Positions 18,127 to 26,025 are shown, counted from the first letter of the stretch. The stretch is DNA of 64,000 bases from Planctomycetota bacterium (GCA_022705325.1 JAKJER010000005.1:1-64000); one strand, 5' to 3'. Notes: a model not told the origin generated them from the letters alone. Made by a program: numbers and translations.

Positions 18127-18258
18127 GTTCGTGATGGCGCGTTTCTAGTGACGCCGTAAGGCGTTGATTTGTGGCAGCGTCTGCCGGACCGTCGTCAGGT
18201 GTTGTGCAGTTGATCGTGACGCGGCGCGGGACGCGCTGCAGGCGAAGAAGGTGGTTGG

Positions 18259-19320
18259 ATGTCAATACGAAAGAAGTCCAAGCCGGTGCGCATCAAGCCT
18301 TCCCGGCCGCGCCAGCCTTCGTGGCTGGAGCGGCGGTGGGCGGGGATGAGCGCCGAGCGACGCCGCACGGTGGTCCGGGCGGTGGTCTGGGTGGTGATGA
18401 TCGCCGTCCTCGCCGAGGGCGTGGCCCTGGGCCTGCGGGCCCTGGAGCGGCGGATCCTGCAATCCCCGCCGGACAACTCACCGCTCACCCTGGTCCTGCC
18501 GACGATCCCCGCCTGGATGCCGCGCGAGCTGGGTCGCGAGATCGTCGAGAGCCTCGTGCCGCCCGACGTGGGTTTCTTCGATCCGCGGGCGGTGGACGAG
18601 GTCAACAGCCGCTGCCGGTCCAACCCCTGGATCCGCCAGGTCAACCGCATCCAGAAGGTCCGCCACGCCGGTCGTCCCGGCGGGTACGTCCAGCTCGATC
18701 TCGACTTCCGCCGCCCCGTCGCCCGCGTCGAGGACCGCCAGGGCGGGCTGCACTTCGTCGACAACGAAGGATGTGTCCTGCCCGAGCACCAGGTGCCCCG
18801 CTGGGTCGTCACCACCCCCGGGCACAACGGCCAGCCGCCCACCCAGACCACTTACCTGCCCGCCAGCCCCATCCCCAGCGATCGCGGCCTGGCGGAAATC
18901 CACTACGTCACCATTCGCGGAGTGGCCTCCAAGTCGCCGCCCGTCGGGCAGAAGTGGGCCGGAGAGGACCTCATGGAGGGCCTCAAGCTCGTCGCGCTGG
19001 TCTCGACGCGGAGCTACGCCAACCAGATCGCCGAGGTCGACGTTCGCAACCACGCCGGGCGCATCAGCCGCAACCAGCCCTGCCTGCGAATGCTCGCCCG
19101 CGTCGCCCGCCTGGCGCCCACCGAGATCTGGTTCGGACGTTTCCCCGTCGACCGCAACGACTACGAGGTGCCCACCTCCCGCAAGATGGAACTGCTCGAC
19201 TACACCGCCGCCGTCAACGGCGGCAGACTGATCGGCCTGAAGGGCCGAATCGACCTGCGATACGACGATCTCTGGATGGACCTCGACCGTACGCGGGTGG
19301 CGGATACGTTGACGCGGTGA
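18259..19320 (+). CDS. ftsQ: FtsQ/DivIB-like cell division protein
   Basis: A 353-residue single-span membrane protein. A basic cytoplasmic tail (1-38) is followed by one membrane helix (about 39-58) and a long outer domain. The outer part contains a POTRA-like region and the FtsQ-type pattern SNPWIRQVNRIQKV, then a strand with LDLDFRRPVARVEDR, then FVDNEGCVLP. Position directly after murC-murB-ddl is the classic place of ftsQ. The family assignment rests on this pattern and on location. No ftsA or ftsZ follows, as expected for planctomycetes that lack FtsZ. AAGGTGG precedes ATG 18259. Confidence 0.6.
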   Translation: MSIRKKSKPVRIKPSRPRQPSWLERRWAGMSAERRRTVVRAVVWVVMIAVLAEGVALGLRALERRILQSPPDNSPLTLVLPTIPAWMPRELGREIVESLVPPDVGFFDPRAVDEVNSRCRSNPWIRQVNRIQKVRHAGRPGGYVQLDLDFRRPVARVEDRQGGLHFVDNEGCVLPEHQVPRWVVTTPGHNGQPPTQTTYLPASPIPSDRGLAEIHYVTIRGVASKSPPVGQKWAGEDLMEGLKLVALVSTRSYANQIAEVDVRNHAGRISRNQPCLRMLARVARLAPTEIWFGRFPVDRNDYEVPTSRKMELLDYTAAVNGGRLIGLKGRIDLRYDDLWMDLDRTRVADTLTR

Positions 19321-19324
19321 ACCA

Positions 19325-19428
19325 GTGGAGGGACCCCGAAGGACACAAGGGACAAGGAGGACCCAAAGGACCAGGTGAGAAGGTCCTTTACGTCCCTTGG
19401 GTCCCTTGGGTCCTCCAGGTCCTTTTCG
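19325..19428. repeat. purine/pyrimidine-rich imperfect inverted repeat
   Basis: The left half is a run of GGACCC, AAGGAC and AAGGGAC units, and the right half is its approximate reverse complement (GTCCCTTGGGTCCCTTGGG). It sits between the ftsQ-like gene and the membrane protein. A smaller perfect relative, sharing the AAGGACG...TTACGTCC core, is the terminator at 50545. Confidence 0.6.
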
Positions 19429-20232
19429 ATGACCACCGGATCGGAACAAGCTGCCGCCCCTGTCCCGCGCACCGCCCTGTGGCGCGGCGGGGGCGTACTC
19501 TTCCTGCTCGTGTGCCTGGCGAGCCTGGCTGTAGGGATTTGGCCGGGCCTGGTCTACCCCACGCGCCTGGCGTTCCCGGCGGCGCCGCTGCCCGCGCTGC
19601 GGACGCTGGCGGCCGGTCTGGTCCTGCACGCCTTGCTGATCTACCCGCTGGTGCTGATGCGCCGGCTCGCTCGCAGCCGACCCGCAGGGGCGCCGGAGAA
19701 TCCTCCAAGCCAAACGCCTGACGGCGCCACTACGAACGTGCCTGACGGCGCCACTACGAACGCGCCTGACGGCGTCGCTACAAGCGTTCACGGGGGCTTC
19801 GTTGCCGCAACAGCCTGCGAGCTGCTGGCGTTTGCGATTGCAGGTGGGCCGTTCTTTCTGGTCGCGGCCTACCTTGGCGACGCCGTCGTGAGCGACGTGC
19901 TTCGCGTTCTCCTGTGCCTGTCGGGGGTCTATGCGGCAGGGTGGGCGATCGCAAGCCGCCTGGCCCGCTCGCCGGGCGGGCGATCGGTCAGCGTGCTGGC
20001 GGGGGCGCTGCTGGCGCTGGGCCTGCCGGCCGCGTATTACCTGGCCCTGGAATTCGCCCCCGCCGGCGCGGCCCATCGCGTCCTGTATGACCTGGCGCCG
20101 GTCACGTTCCTGTGGTCGCAGGCCGCTTCGCGCCTGGCCTTCTGGCCGCAACCTCTCTGGCCTGTTGCAGTGTACGTCGCCCTGGCCGCCGCAGCCGTTC
20201 TGGTGGGCTGGGCGATGAACAGACGCGCGTAG
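19429..20232 (+). CDS. multi-pass membrane protein of unknown function
   Basis: I do not recognise a family. The 267-residue protein has about six hydrophobic segments (near residues 20-40, 50-75, 120-155, 160-180, 185-205 and 235-260). Between the second and third lies a hydrophilic loop built from three tandem 8-residue repeats of the type T-P-D-G-A-T-T-N (19714-19785). ATG 19429 is the first Met after the inverted-repeat region and has only a weak ribosome site. It follows the ftsQ-like gene in the same direction and could be co-transcribed. Confidence 0.6.
   Translation: MTTGSEQAAAPVPRTALWRGGGVLFLLVCLASLAVGIWPGLVYPTRLAFPAAPLPALRTLAAGLVLHALLIYPLVLMRRLARSRPAGAPENPPSQTPDGATTNVPDGATTNAPDGVATSVHGGFVAATACELLAFAIAGGPFFLVAAYLGDAVVSDVLRVLLCLSGVYAAGWAIASRLARSPGGRSVSVLAGALLALGLPAAYYLALEFAPAGAAHRVLYDLAPVTFLWSQAASRLAFWPQPLWPVAVYVALAAAAVLVGWAMNRRA
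19714..19785 (+). repeat. in-frame 24-bp minisatellite
   Basis: Three consecutive 24-base units inside the membrane-protein gene; the first two differ at two bases and the third has drifted. They encode T/V/A-P-D-G-A/V-T/A-T-N/S. Confidence 0.8.
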
Positions 20233-20386
20233 CGTCTGGGCAGCAGCCCGGGCCGCACAGACCCTGGCTGCATTCCGCCTCTCATTCCTCATTTCGGGCC
20301 AGCCCGCCAAACGCGCCCTTTCCGCCTGCCCGTTCTGCCGAATCGGCGGAAAAACCCGCATGTCTCCTCGGGGGGCTACAGATGTT

Positions 20387-20414
20387 AACCTTCTTATTTT
20401 AAAGAAGATAGGTT
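20387..20414. promoter_or_regulatory. AT-rich imperfect inverted repeat upstream of hsp20 promoter
   Basis: AACCTTCTT and AAGATAGGTT form an imperfect stem around an AT-rich centre. In this GC-rich window such an AT island is rare. It ends four bases before the sigma-54-type promoter of the Hsp20 pair and may be a regulator site. Confidence 0.35.
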
Positions 20415-20417
20415 GTA

Positions 20418-20433
20418 TGGCACTTTCTTTGCC
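20418..20433 (+). promoter_or_regulatory. sigma-54-type promoter for the Hsp20 pair
   Basis: TGGCAC, five bases, then TTGCC matches the RpoN consensus (-24 GG and -12 GC with correct spacing). It lies 54 bases before the first Hsp20 start, which gives a leader of about 44 bases. A weaker sigma-70-like pair (TTGTAT-16-TATCAT) overlaps it. Confidence 0.55.
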
Positions 20434-20486
20434 TTATCATGTGTGATGAAGTTGAGCACTCCAGAGATTGGGAAGGAGACGTGAAA

Positions 20487-20924
20487 ATGGCAACATTCAG
20501 ATGGCCCGGCAATTTGGATACGTTCGCTCCGTTGCGGGTGATGGCCCGCGAGTTGGACCGCCTGATGGGGCGGCAGCAGGAGTACCAGCAGGTGGGCGGA
20601 GGGGTTTATCCCCCGGTGAACGTCTTCAGCGGAAGCGACGACATGGTCGTTCAGTGCGAACTGGCCGGCGTGAAACGCGAGGACATCGACCTCTCCATCA
20701 CCGGCGAGACGCTCGTGATCAAGGGCGCCAAGCACACAGCCGCCAAGGAGGAAGACGTCCGCTACGAACGCCGCGAGCGAGGCGTGGGCGAGTTCAGCCG
20801 CACCGTCGTCCTGCCCGATCGGGTCGAGCCCTCCCAGGTGCAGGCGACCCTCAAGGACGGCATCCTGACCATCCGCCTGCCCAAGTCCGAGGCGGCCAGG
20901 CCCAGGCAGATCCCGGTGAAGTGA
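20487..20924 (+). CDS. Hsp20/alpha-crystallin small heat-shock protein
   Basis: A cytoplasmic holdase chaperone of 145 residues that binds unfolding proteins without ATP. The alpha-crystallin domain covers about 45-140 and includes VNVFSGSDDMVVQCELAGV, the LVIKGAK strand, and the closing GILTIRLPKSE with the I-x-I/V type tail (RQIPVK). ATG 20487 has AAGGAG eight bases upstream; the frame extends to 20439 without support. Eleven bases separate it from a second Hsp20 gene, so they form one operon with a strong terminator after it. Confidence 0.93.
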   Translation: MATFRWPGNLDTFAPLRVMARELDRLMGRQQEYQQVGGGVYPPVNVFSGSDDMVVQCELAGVKREDIDLSITGETLVIKGAKHTAAKEEDVRYERRERGVGEFSRTVVLPDRVEPSQVQATLKDGILTIRLPKSEAARPRQIPVK

Positions 20925-20935
20925 AGGAGACAGCC

Positions 20936-21337
20936 ATGACCGACAAGAGCGACAAGAACGTGAAAGTGAGCGCCGGCCGGGTCGAACCGCGTCACTCGGA
21001 ATCCACCGTGACCCCCCTGGTCGACATCTACGAGCAGCAGGACGGGACGGTGATCGTGCTGACCGAGGTGCCCGGCGCGCCGGCCGAGAACATCGACATC
21101 CGCGTCGAGAAGGGCGTGTTGACGATCTCCGCACAGGCGGTCGTCGAAGAGCCTGGCGACGCCTACTCGCGGACCTACGTGAGTTTCGGCGAGGCGTCGT
21201 ACTTCCGCGCTTTCGCCCTCAGCGACGAGATCGACCGGGAGAAGATCGAGGCCTCGTGCAGCGACGGGCTGCTGACGCTGCGTCTGCCCAAGGCGGCTTC
21301 CGCCCAGACGCGCAAGATCGAGATCAAGAGCGAGTAG
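20936..21337 (+). CDS. Hsp20/alpha-crystallin small heat-shock protein (second)
   Basis: A second, divergent Hsp20 of 133 residues. The domain spans about 25-125 (TPLVDIYEQQDGTVIVLTEVPG, VLTISAQ, GLLTLRLPKA) and ends in the basic tail TRKIEIKSE. AAGGAGA lies upstream of ATG 20936. Two different small Hsps in tandem often form mixed or sequential complexes (as IbpA and IbpB do in E. coli); whether they do so here is inference. Confidence 0.92.
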   Translation: MTDKSDKNVKVSAGRVEPRHSESTVTPLVDIYEQQDGTVIVLTEVPGAPAENIDIRVEKGVLTISAQAVVEEPGDAYSRTYVSFGEASYFRAFALSDEIDREKIEASCSDGLLTLRLPKAASAQTRKIEIKSE

Positions 21338-21340
21338 ATT

Positions 21341-21375
21341 CTCGATTGCCGGTTGACGATTGTCGATTTGCCGGA
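21341..21375. repeat. GATTGCCGGTTGACGATTGTCGATT filler repeat
   Basis: A short run of GATTG / CGATT units just after the second Hsp20 gene, of the same style as 6783, 21492 and 49326. Confidence 0.4.
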
Positions 21376-21399
21376 CGCGTCACTGAAACGACCTGACCG

Positions 21400-21428
21400 A
21401 AGCCCACCCCTCTAAGGGGTGGGCTTTT
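21400..21428 (+). terminator. intrinsic terminator of the Hsp20 operon
   Basis: AAGCCCACCCC, a 5-base loop TCTAA, then the perfect 11-base complement GGGGTGGGCTT, followed by TT. A textbook terminator, also workable on the other strand. Confidence 0.85.
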
Positions 21429-21491
21429 CCTCATGACGAGTGGCAATTCCCCTCGTCCTGGTGGTACGATACTGAGCCAGCGGTCTTCCCG

Positions 21492-21531
21492 ATCGACAAT
21501 CGACAATCGACAATCGAAGATCGACAATCGC
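21492..21531. repeat. tandem GACAATC(G) filler repeat
   Basis: GATCGACAATCGACAATCGA and further units are repeated in tandem up to three bases before the S41 protease start, with one GAAGATC variant. The same GATCGACAATCGAAGATCG string appears at 49326. Confidence 0.7.
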
Positions 21532-21533
21532 GT

Positions 21534-22940
21534 ATGCCCAAGCGAAACCTCATCTGGCTTGCGGCGATCCTGGCCGGGACGCTGGTCCTGGTATGGGTGA
21601 GCCGGCTTCCGCCGCCCGCGGGCGACGGGACCTCGAACGCGATGCGCCCGCTGGGTGAGACCTACAACCTGATCGAGCAGCAGTACCTGCACCCGGTGGA
21701 CCGCCAGAGCCTCCTGCGGGGGGCGGTGCGGGGGATGGTGGAGTCGCTCGACGAGTACTCGAGCTACGTCCCGCCGGGTCGCTCGGTCGCCCTGTCGCAG
21801 AGGCTGATGGGCACCGAGCGCGGACTGGGCCTGCGGATCCGCCAGGTGGCCGGGCAGGTGGTGGTGGTCGGTCCGCTGGCCGGCTCGCCCGCCTATCATG
21901 CGGGCATCCTCAGCGGCGACCTGCTCAGCGAGATCGACGGCCGGCCGGCTGCGGGCATGACGCTGGACGAGGTCCGCTCGTCGCTGGACGGCGAGGTGGG
22001 CAAGGCCGTCAAGTTGACGATCATCCGCGACGGGTGGCGCAAGAGCTTCGAAGTCACCCGCGAGGAGTTCCCCGTCGAGAGCGTGACCGGCCTGTATCGC
22101 GACCGCAGCGGGGCGTGGGTGTGCGCGATCCAGCCGGAAGCCGCCTATGTCCGCGTGCGGGAATTCGTCCGCGACACCCCCGAGCAGATCCAACGGCTGC
22201 TGCGCCCGATGGACCGGCCGCAGGGCCTGGTGCTGGACCTGCGGGGCAACCCGGGCGGGCTGCTGGACTCCGCCGTCGCCACGGCGGACCTGCTGCTGCG
22301 CGAGGGGTTGATCGTCCAGGTGACGCGACGCCGCGGGCCGGTGGAACGCTACAACGCCACCGCCGAGGGCACCTTCCCGCCCATACCCGTGGTGGTGCTG
22401 GTGGACTCGCGGACGGCATCGGCCGCCGAGATCGTCGCCGGGGCGCTGCGGGTGCACGCTCGGGCGGTGCTGGTGGGGACGCGGACGTGCGGAAAGGGGT
22501 GCGTCCAGTCGATGCTCTCCCTGCCGGGCGGCCTGGGCCAGGTGAACCTGACGACGTCGGAGTACTTCCTGGACGGCTCGCGGGCCGTCTCGCGCCGCCG
22601 CGGGGGCGAGCGATGGGGCGTGGACCCGCACGAACAGGTCATCCTGCTGCCCTCGTCGCGCGAACGCCTGGCCGATCTGCGCGACCAGGCCGAAGTCCTG
22701 CCCGCCACGCGGGCGGCGACCACACGCCCCTCCAGCGAGACCGCCAGCGAGCCCGTGAGCATGCTCGATCGAATGCTCGAAGCCGACACCCAACTGGCCC
22801 GGGCCGTCGAACTGCTCAAGAACCCCCAGGAGATGGACGTGCTGCTGCGACTGGCCGCCGCTGAGATAGAGGCCGAGCGGGCCAAGACAAAGACGACCGG
22901 GAAAAGGCCCGACAACCCCAGGAAGGAGCCGACGCCCTGA
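21534..22940 (+). CDS. S41-family C-terminal processing peptidase
   Basis: A 468-residue membrane-anchored or exported serine protease of the CtpA/Prc type, cleaving protein C-termini in the periplasm. One hydrophobic N-terminal helix (about 5-22) is followed by a PDZ domain (about 90-175, with ERGLGLRIRQVAGQVVV and SGDLLSEIDGRPA). The peptidase core contains LDLRGNPGGLLDSA and the Ser/Lys dyad: Ser296 in DSRTASAAEI and Lys321 in GTRTCGKGCVQS. The C-terminal 100 residues are charged and probably helical. ATG 21534 lies right after a tandem filler repeat and lacks a clear ribosome site. Confidence 0.92.
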   Translation: MPKRNLIWLAAILAGTLVLVWVSRLPPPAGDGTSNAMRPLGETYNLIEQQYLHPVDRQSLLRGAVRGMVESLDEYSSYVPPGRSVALSQRLMGTERGLGLRIRQVAGQVVVVGPLAGSPAYHAGILSGDLLSEIDGRPAAGMTLDEVRSSLDGEVGKAVKLTIIRDGWRKSFEVTREEFPVESVTGLYRDRSGAWVCAIQPEAAYVRVREFVRDTPEQIQRLLRPMDRPQGLVLDLRGNPGGLLDSAVATADLLLREGLIVQVTRRRGPVERYNATAEGTFPPIPVVVLVDSRTASAAEIVAGALRVHARAVLVGTRTCGKGCVQSMLSLPGGLGQVNLTTSEYFLDGSRAVSRRRGGERWGVDPHEQVILLPSSRERLADLRDQAEVLPATRAATTRPSSETASEPVSMLDRMLEADTQLARAVELLKNPQEMDVLLRLAAAEIEAERAKTKTTGKRPDNPRKEPTP

Positions 22941-23029
22941 TCCGCCCGGCGAGAGAGCGGCAGCGCGAGCAGAGCAGCAAGAGAAGAAGGAAGAGCCCTC
23001 AGGGCGGAAGGGAATGTCTGATTCGCCCG

Positions 23030-23190
23030 GGCCCGAAGGACCGGCAAGAAGCCGCCGACGTCTTCAAGCCCGAAGGGCCGGAAGAGAGCAGCGGGGGGCT
23101 TAGGCCCGAAGGGCCGGTAGCAAGCCGTCGCGTTTTCAGGCCCGAAGCGCCGGAAGTAAGCCGTCGCGTTTTCAGGCCCGAAGGGCCCGA
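23030..23190. repeat. array of about five 36-bp tandem repeats
   Basis: Units start with AGGCCCGAAGGGCCGG and run 36 bases; the two best copies are 23102-23137 and 23138-23173, with degenerate copies before and after. There are no unique spacers. Each unit begins with a small palindrome (GGCCC-GAA-GGGCC). Confidence 0.7.
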
Positions 23191-23196
23191 AGCGAA

Positions 23197-23389
23197 TAGC
23201 CGGGGGCGTAAGCCCCCGGAAAGCGAACGTTGGAAGAAAGAGCCCCGAAGGGGCGACAGAAGGAAGACAAGCGAAGATGACCCCAATCGCATATGAGATA
23301 CTCTGTCGCCCCTTCGGGGCTTCTTGGAATGGGCGCCAGCCTTCCGGGGGCTTGCGCCCCCGGCTATCTGCTGTCGCCCCTTCGGGGCT
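23197..23389. repeat. cluster of two palindromic repeat families
   Basis: Family A is a 19-mer, CTGTCGCCCCTTCGGGGCT, found three times: 23241-23259 (inverted), 23303-23321 and 23371-23389. Family B is a 24-base hairpin with arms CCGGGGGC / GCCCCCGG, found at 23197-23220 and inverted, with a slightly different loop, at 23343-23366. Both form strong hairpins. Confidence 0.75.
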
Positions 23390-23396
23390 GCCAGGA

Positions 23397-23501
23397 GGCC
23401 CCTGACTCCTGGCCCCAGACTCCTGGCTCCTGACTCCTGGTTACTGAGTCCTGGTCCCGGCTAATGGCCCCTGGCTCCTGACTACTGACTACTGACCACC
23501 A
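23397..23501. repeat. CTGACTCCTGG degenerate tandem repeat upstream of tsaD
   Basis: About ten degenerate copies of a (T)GACTCCTGG / TGACTACTGA unit run to ten bases before the tsaD start. With the palindromic arrays it fills the whole 22941-23511 gap. I see no gene in that gap. Confidence 0.7.
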
Positions 23502-23511
23502 GGTACGAACC

Positions 23512-24555
23512 ATGTTGATCCTCGGCGTGGAATCCAGTTGTGACGAGACGGCCTGTGCCGTTGTCGAAGACGGCCGGCGCGTGCTCAGCAGCACGGTGGC
23601 CAGCCAGATCGAGCTGCACGCGCGGTTTGGCGGGGTGGTGCCCGAGCTGGCCTCGCGGGCGCACATCGAGGCGATCAACACGGTCATGGGCGAGGCCCTC
23701 GACCGGGCGGGCGTCCGGCGGGAGGCGATCGACGCGGTGGCCGTCACGTGCGAGCCCGGTCTGATCGGCTCGCTGCTGGTGGGCCTGATGGCCGCCAAGA
23801 CCGCCGCCTTCGTCCTGGACCGCCCGCTGGTGGGCGTCAATCACGTGTACGCCCACGCGTACGCGGCCGCCCTGGACGCCGAGCCGATCGAATATCCCGC
23901 CGCCGCCCTGGTCTGCTCGGGCGGGCACACAGCCCTGTACCGCTGCGGCTCGCCGCTGGACCTGGAACTGCTGGGCACGACCATCGACGACGCCGCCGGC
24001 GAGGCCTTCGACAAGGTGGCCCACATCCTCAAGCTGGGCTTCCCCGGCGGGCCCGTGATCGACAAGGTCGCCCGCTCGGGCAATCCGCTGGCGGTCAAGT
24101 TCCCCCGCCCGCTGCTGAGCGGGCAGTCCCTGGACTTCTCCTTCAGCGGCGTCAAGACCGCCGTGCTCTACCACGTCAACGGCGTGCCGGGCGGGCGGCG
24201 AAACCAAGACGACCGGCGCCCCCGGGGGATCGAGACCTTCTCGCCGCAGGAAGTCGCCGACGTCGCCGCCAGCTTCCAGGCCGCCGTCGTGGACGTCCTG
24301 CGGACCAAGCTCCGCCGGGCCGCCAGGCTCACCGCCGCCAGGACGCTCGTCATCGGCGGGGGGGTGGCGGCCAACTCCGCCCTTCGCGCCGCCGCAAGCG
24401 AACTGGCCGACAAGCTCCACTGCACCCTCCGCATGCCGCCCATGAAGTACTGCGTCGACAACGCCGCTATGATCGCGGGACTGGGCTACCACCTCCTGGG
24501 GGCGGGCCGGCTGGCCGATCTGGACCTCGAAGCCCGCGCGACGGTCAAGCGGTAG
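23512..24555 (+). CDS. tsaD: tRNA N6-adenosine threonylcarbamoyltransferase
   Basis: The 347-residue catalytic subunit that transfers threonylcarbamoyl to A37 of tRNAs reading ANN codons. It shows the ASKHA-fold opening LGVESSCDETACAVVEDG, HIEAI and NHVYAHAYA with the metal histidines, CSGGHTALY, and GGGVAANSALR near the C-terminus. The length is normal. The upstream DNA is entirely repeats, so its promoter is unclear; only a weak AGG lies before ATG 23512. It converges on the kinase gene with 24 bases between stops. Confidence 0.95.
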   Translation: MLILGVESSCDETACAVVEDGRRVLSSTVASQIELHARFGGVVPELASRAHIEAINTVMGEALDRAGVRREAIDAVAVTCEPGLIGSLLVGLMAAKTAAFVLDRPLVGVNHVYAHAYAAALDAEPIEYPAAALVCSGGHTALYRCGSPLDLELLGTTIDDAAGEAFDKVAHILKLGFPGGPVIDKVARSGNPLAVKFPRPLLSGQSLDFSFSGVKTAVLYHVNGVPGGRRNQDDRRPRGIETFSPQEVADVAASFQAAVVDVLRTKLRRAARLTAARTLVIGGGVAANSALRAAASELADKLHCTLRMPPMKYCVDNAAMIAGLGYHLLGAGRLADLDLEARATVKR

Positions 24556-24579
24556 GCCACTCGGGCGGCAGGGCGTGCG

Positions 24580-25956
24580 TCATTTCATCAGCAGCAGGAC
24601 GTTCACGATCACGCTGAGAATCAGCGCGATGATGATGCCGATGACCGCGGGGTTCTTCCACACCGACGGCAGGATGGGCTCCATGGTGAACCCGCGCGGT
24701 GCGGGGGGGGCGGCGTAGGTCTTCTTGTCGGCGGGTTTGGTGGGCTTTACCCCGGCAGGGGCCTTGCCGGTTCCGCTCTTGGCCGGTTCGGCGGATGCGC
24801 CCGCGCCGTTCTTGGCGGCCTGGGCGCCGCCCGGCCCGCTCTTCGAGGCTGACAACTCGTCCTCGTCCGCCATCGCCGCCAGGCCCGAAGGCGTCTCCTC
24901 CACGTCCAGCAGGAACTCGATGGACTCCAGGTCCTTCAGCGCCTCGGTCATGTTGGCGTACCGCTTGGCGCGGTCCTTGGCCATCATCTTGTTGATGGCC
25001 TTGCACAGCCCGGCCGACAGGTCCAGGTTGAGCCTCTCGGGCGAGACCAGCGGCTGCTTGAGGTGCTTGACCATGACGCTCTTGGGGTCGTCGCCGATGA
25101 ACGGCACCTGACCGGTCACCATGTGGTAGAGCGTGGCGCCGAGGGCGTAGATGTCGCAGCGGGCGTCGATGTCGCGGGCGAGGATCTGCTCGGGGCTGAT
25201 GTAGTAGGGCGTGCCGAACAGCGTGCCCGCCTCGGCCTGGGCGGCGGCGGCGTCGTCCACCGCGCGGGCCAGGCCCATGTCGGCCAGCTTGGCGGTCGCG
25301 TCCGGCATGAGCATGATGTTCTTGGGCTTGACGTCGCGGTGGATCAGCCCGGCCGCGTGGGCATACTCCAGGGCCTTGGCGATCTGGATGATGATGGCGA
25401 GCGCCTCGGCCTCGGTATAGACCTTGCCCCCGGCCAGCTCGTCGTGGACGGTCTTGCCCTCGACGTACTCCATGACGAAGTAGTGGTAGCCGCTCGCCTC
25501 GCCGATGTCGATGGCCTGGACGATGTTGGGATGGTTGAGCTTTGCGGCGATCTCGCCTTCCTTGTAGAACCGCTTGACGTAGTCGGGGTCGCGGCTGAGT
25601 CGCTGGGGCATGACCTTGAGCGCGACGATGCGGTTGAGGCTGATCTGGCGGGCCTTGAAGACGGCCGCCGTCGAGCCGCTGCCCAGCTTGCTGAGCAGTT
25701 GGTAGCCCGGAATCTGCTGGCCGCGAGTGGCCTCCATCGACGAACGGAGCCGGGCCAACTGCGAGGGGGTCAGGCAGCCGCGTCGAACGAGCAGGTCGCC
25801 CAGGGCCGCCGGCTTGCCCGCGGCGGACGCTTCCTTCTGGGCTTTCAGGCAGGCCTCGACCTCCGCCCGGCTGGCCAGATCCTTCTCCATGACCAGCTTG
25901 GTCAGCTCGGCTTCGTTCTCGGCGATTTCGGATTTGGGCTCTGGGTTCGGGGCCAT
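24580..25956 (-). CDS. membrane-anchored Ser/Thr protein kinase
   Basis: A 458-residue bacterial Hanks-type kinase. Residues about 10-75 form an N-terminal helical domain (LVMEKDLASRAEVEACLKAQ, ALGDLLVRRGCLTPSQL) resembling the N-domain of type II/IV secretion ATPases. The kinase domain is about 86-345: glycine loop GSGSTA, ATP lysine Lys114, catalytic HRDVKPKN with Asp208, and D-M-G (226-228) in place of D-F-G. A linker rich in Ala, Lys and Pro leads to a C-terminal membrane helix (about 435-456), so the kinase faces the cytoplasm as a tail-anchored protein. I prefer ATG 25956 over GTG 25962, which is too close to GAGAG. Confidence 0.92.
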   Translation of the reverse strand: MAPNPEPKSEIAENEAELTKLVMEKDLASRAEVEACLKAQKEASAAGKPAALGDLLVRRGCLTPSQLARLRSSMEATRGQQIPGYQLLSKLGSGSTAAVFKARQISLNRIVALKVMPQRLSRDPDYVKRFYKEGEIAAKLNHPNIVQAIDIGEASGYHYFVMEYVEGKTVHDELAGGKVYTEAEALAIIIQIAKALEYAHAAGLIHRDVKPKNIMLMPDATAKLADMGLARAVDDAAAAQAEAGTLFGTPYYISPEQILARDIDARCDIYALGATLYHMVTGQVPFIGDDPKSVMVKHLKQPLVSPERLNLDLSAGLCKAINKMMAKDRAKRYANMTEALKDLESIEFLLDVEETPSGLAAMADEDELSASKSGPGGAQAAKNGAGASAEPAKSGTGKAPAGVKPTKPADKKTYAAPPAPRGFTMEPILPSVWKNPAVIGIIIALILSVIVNVLLLMK

Positions 25957-26025
25957 CGGCACTCTCGGAAGGCGCGCTGCGCCTCACGAGCGCCAAGATA
26001 CCCCAACCCGTCCGGCGGAACAAGC

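Noticed and set aside
20441..20470. CIRCE heat-shock operator before hsp20
   Set aside because: Only a GAGCACTC half resembles it; the second inverted half at nine bases is absent.
23030..23190. Possible CRISPR array
   Set aside because: Units of 36 bases follow each other directly and no unique spacers separate them; no cas genes are in the window.
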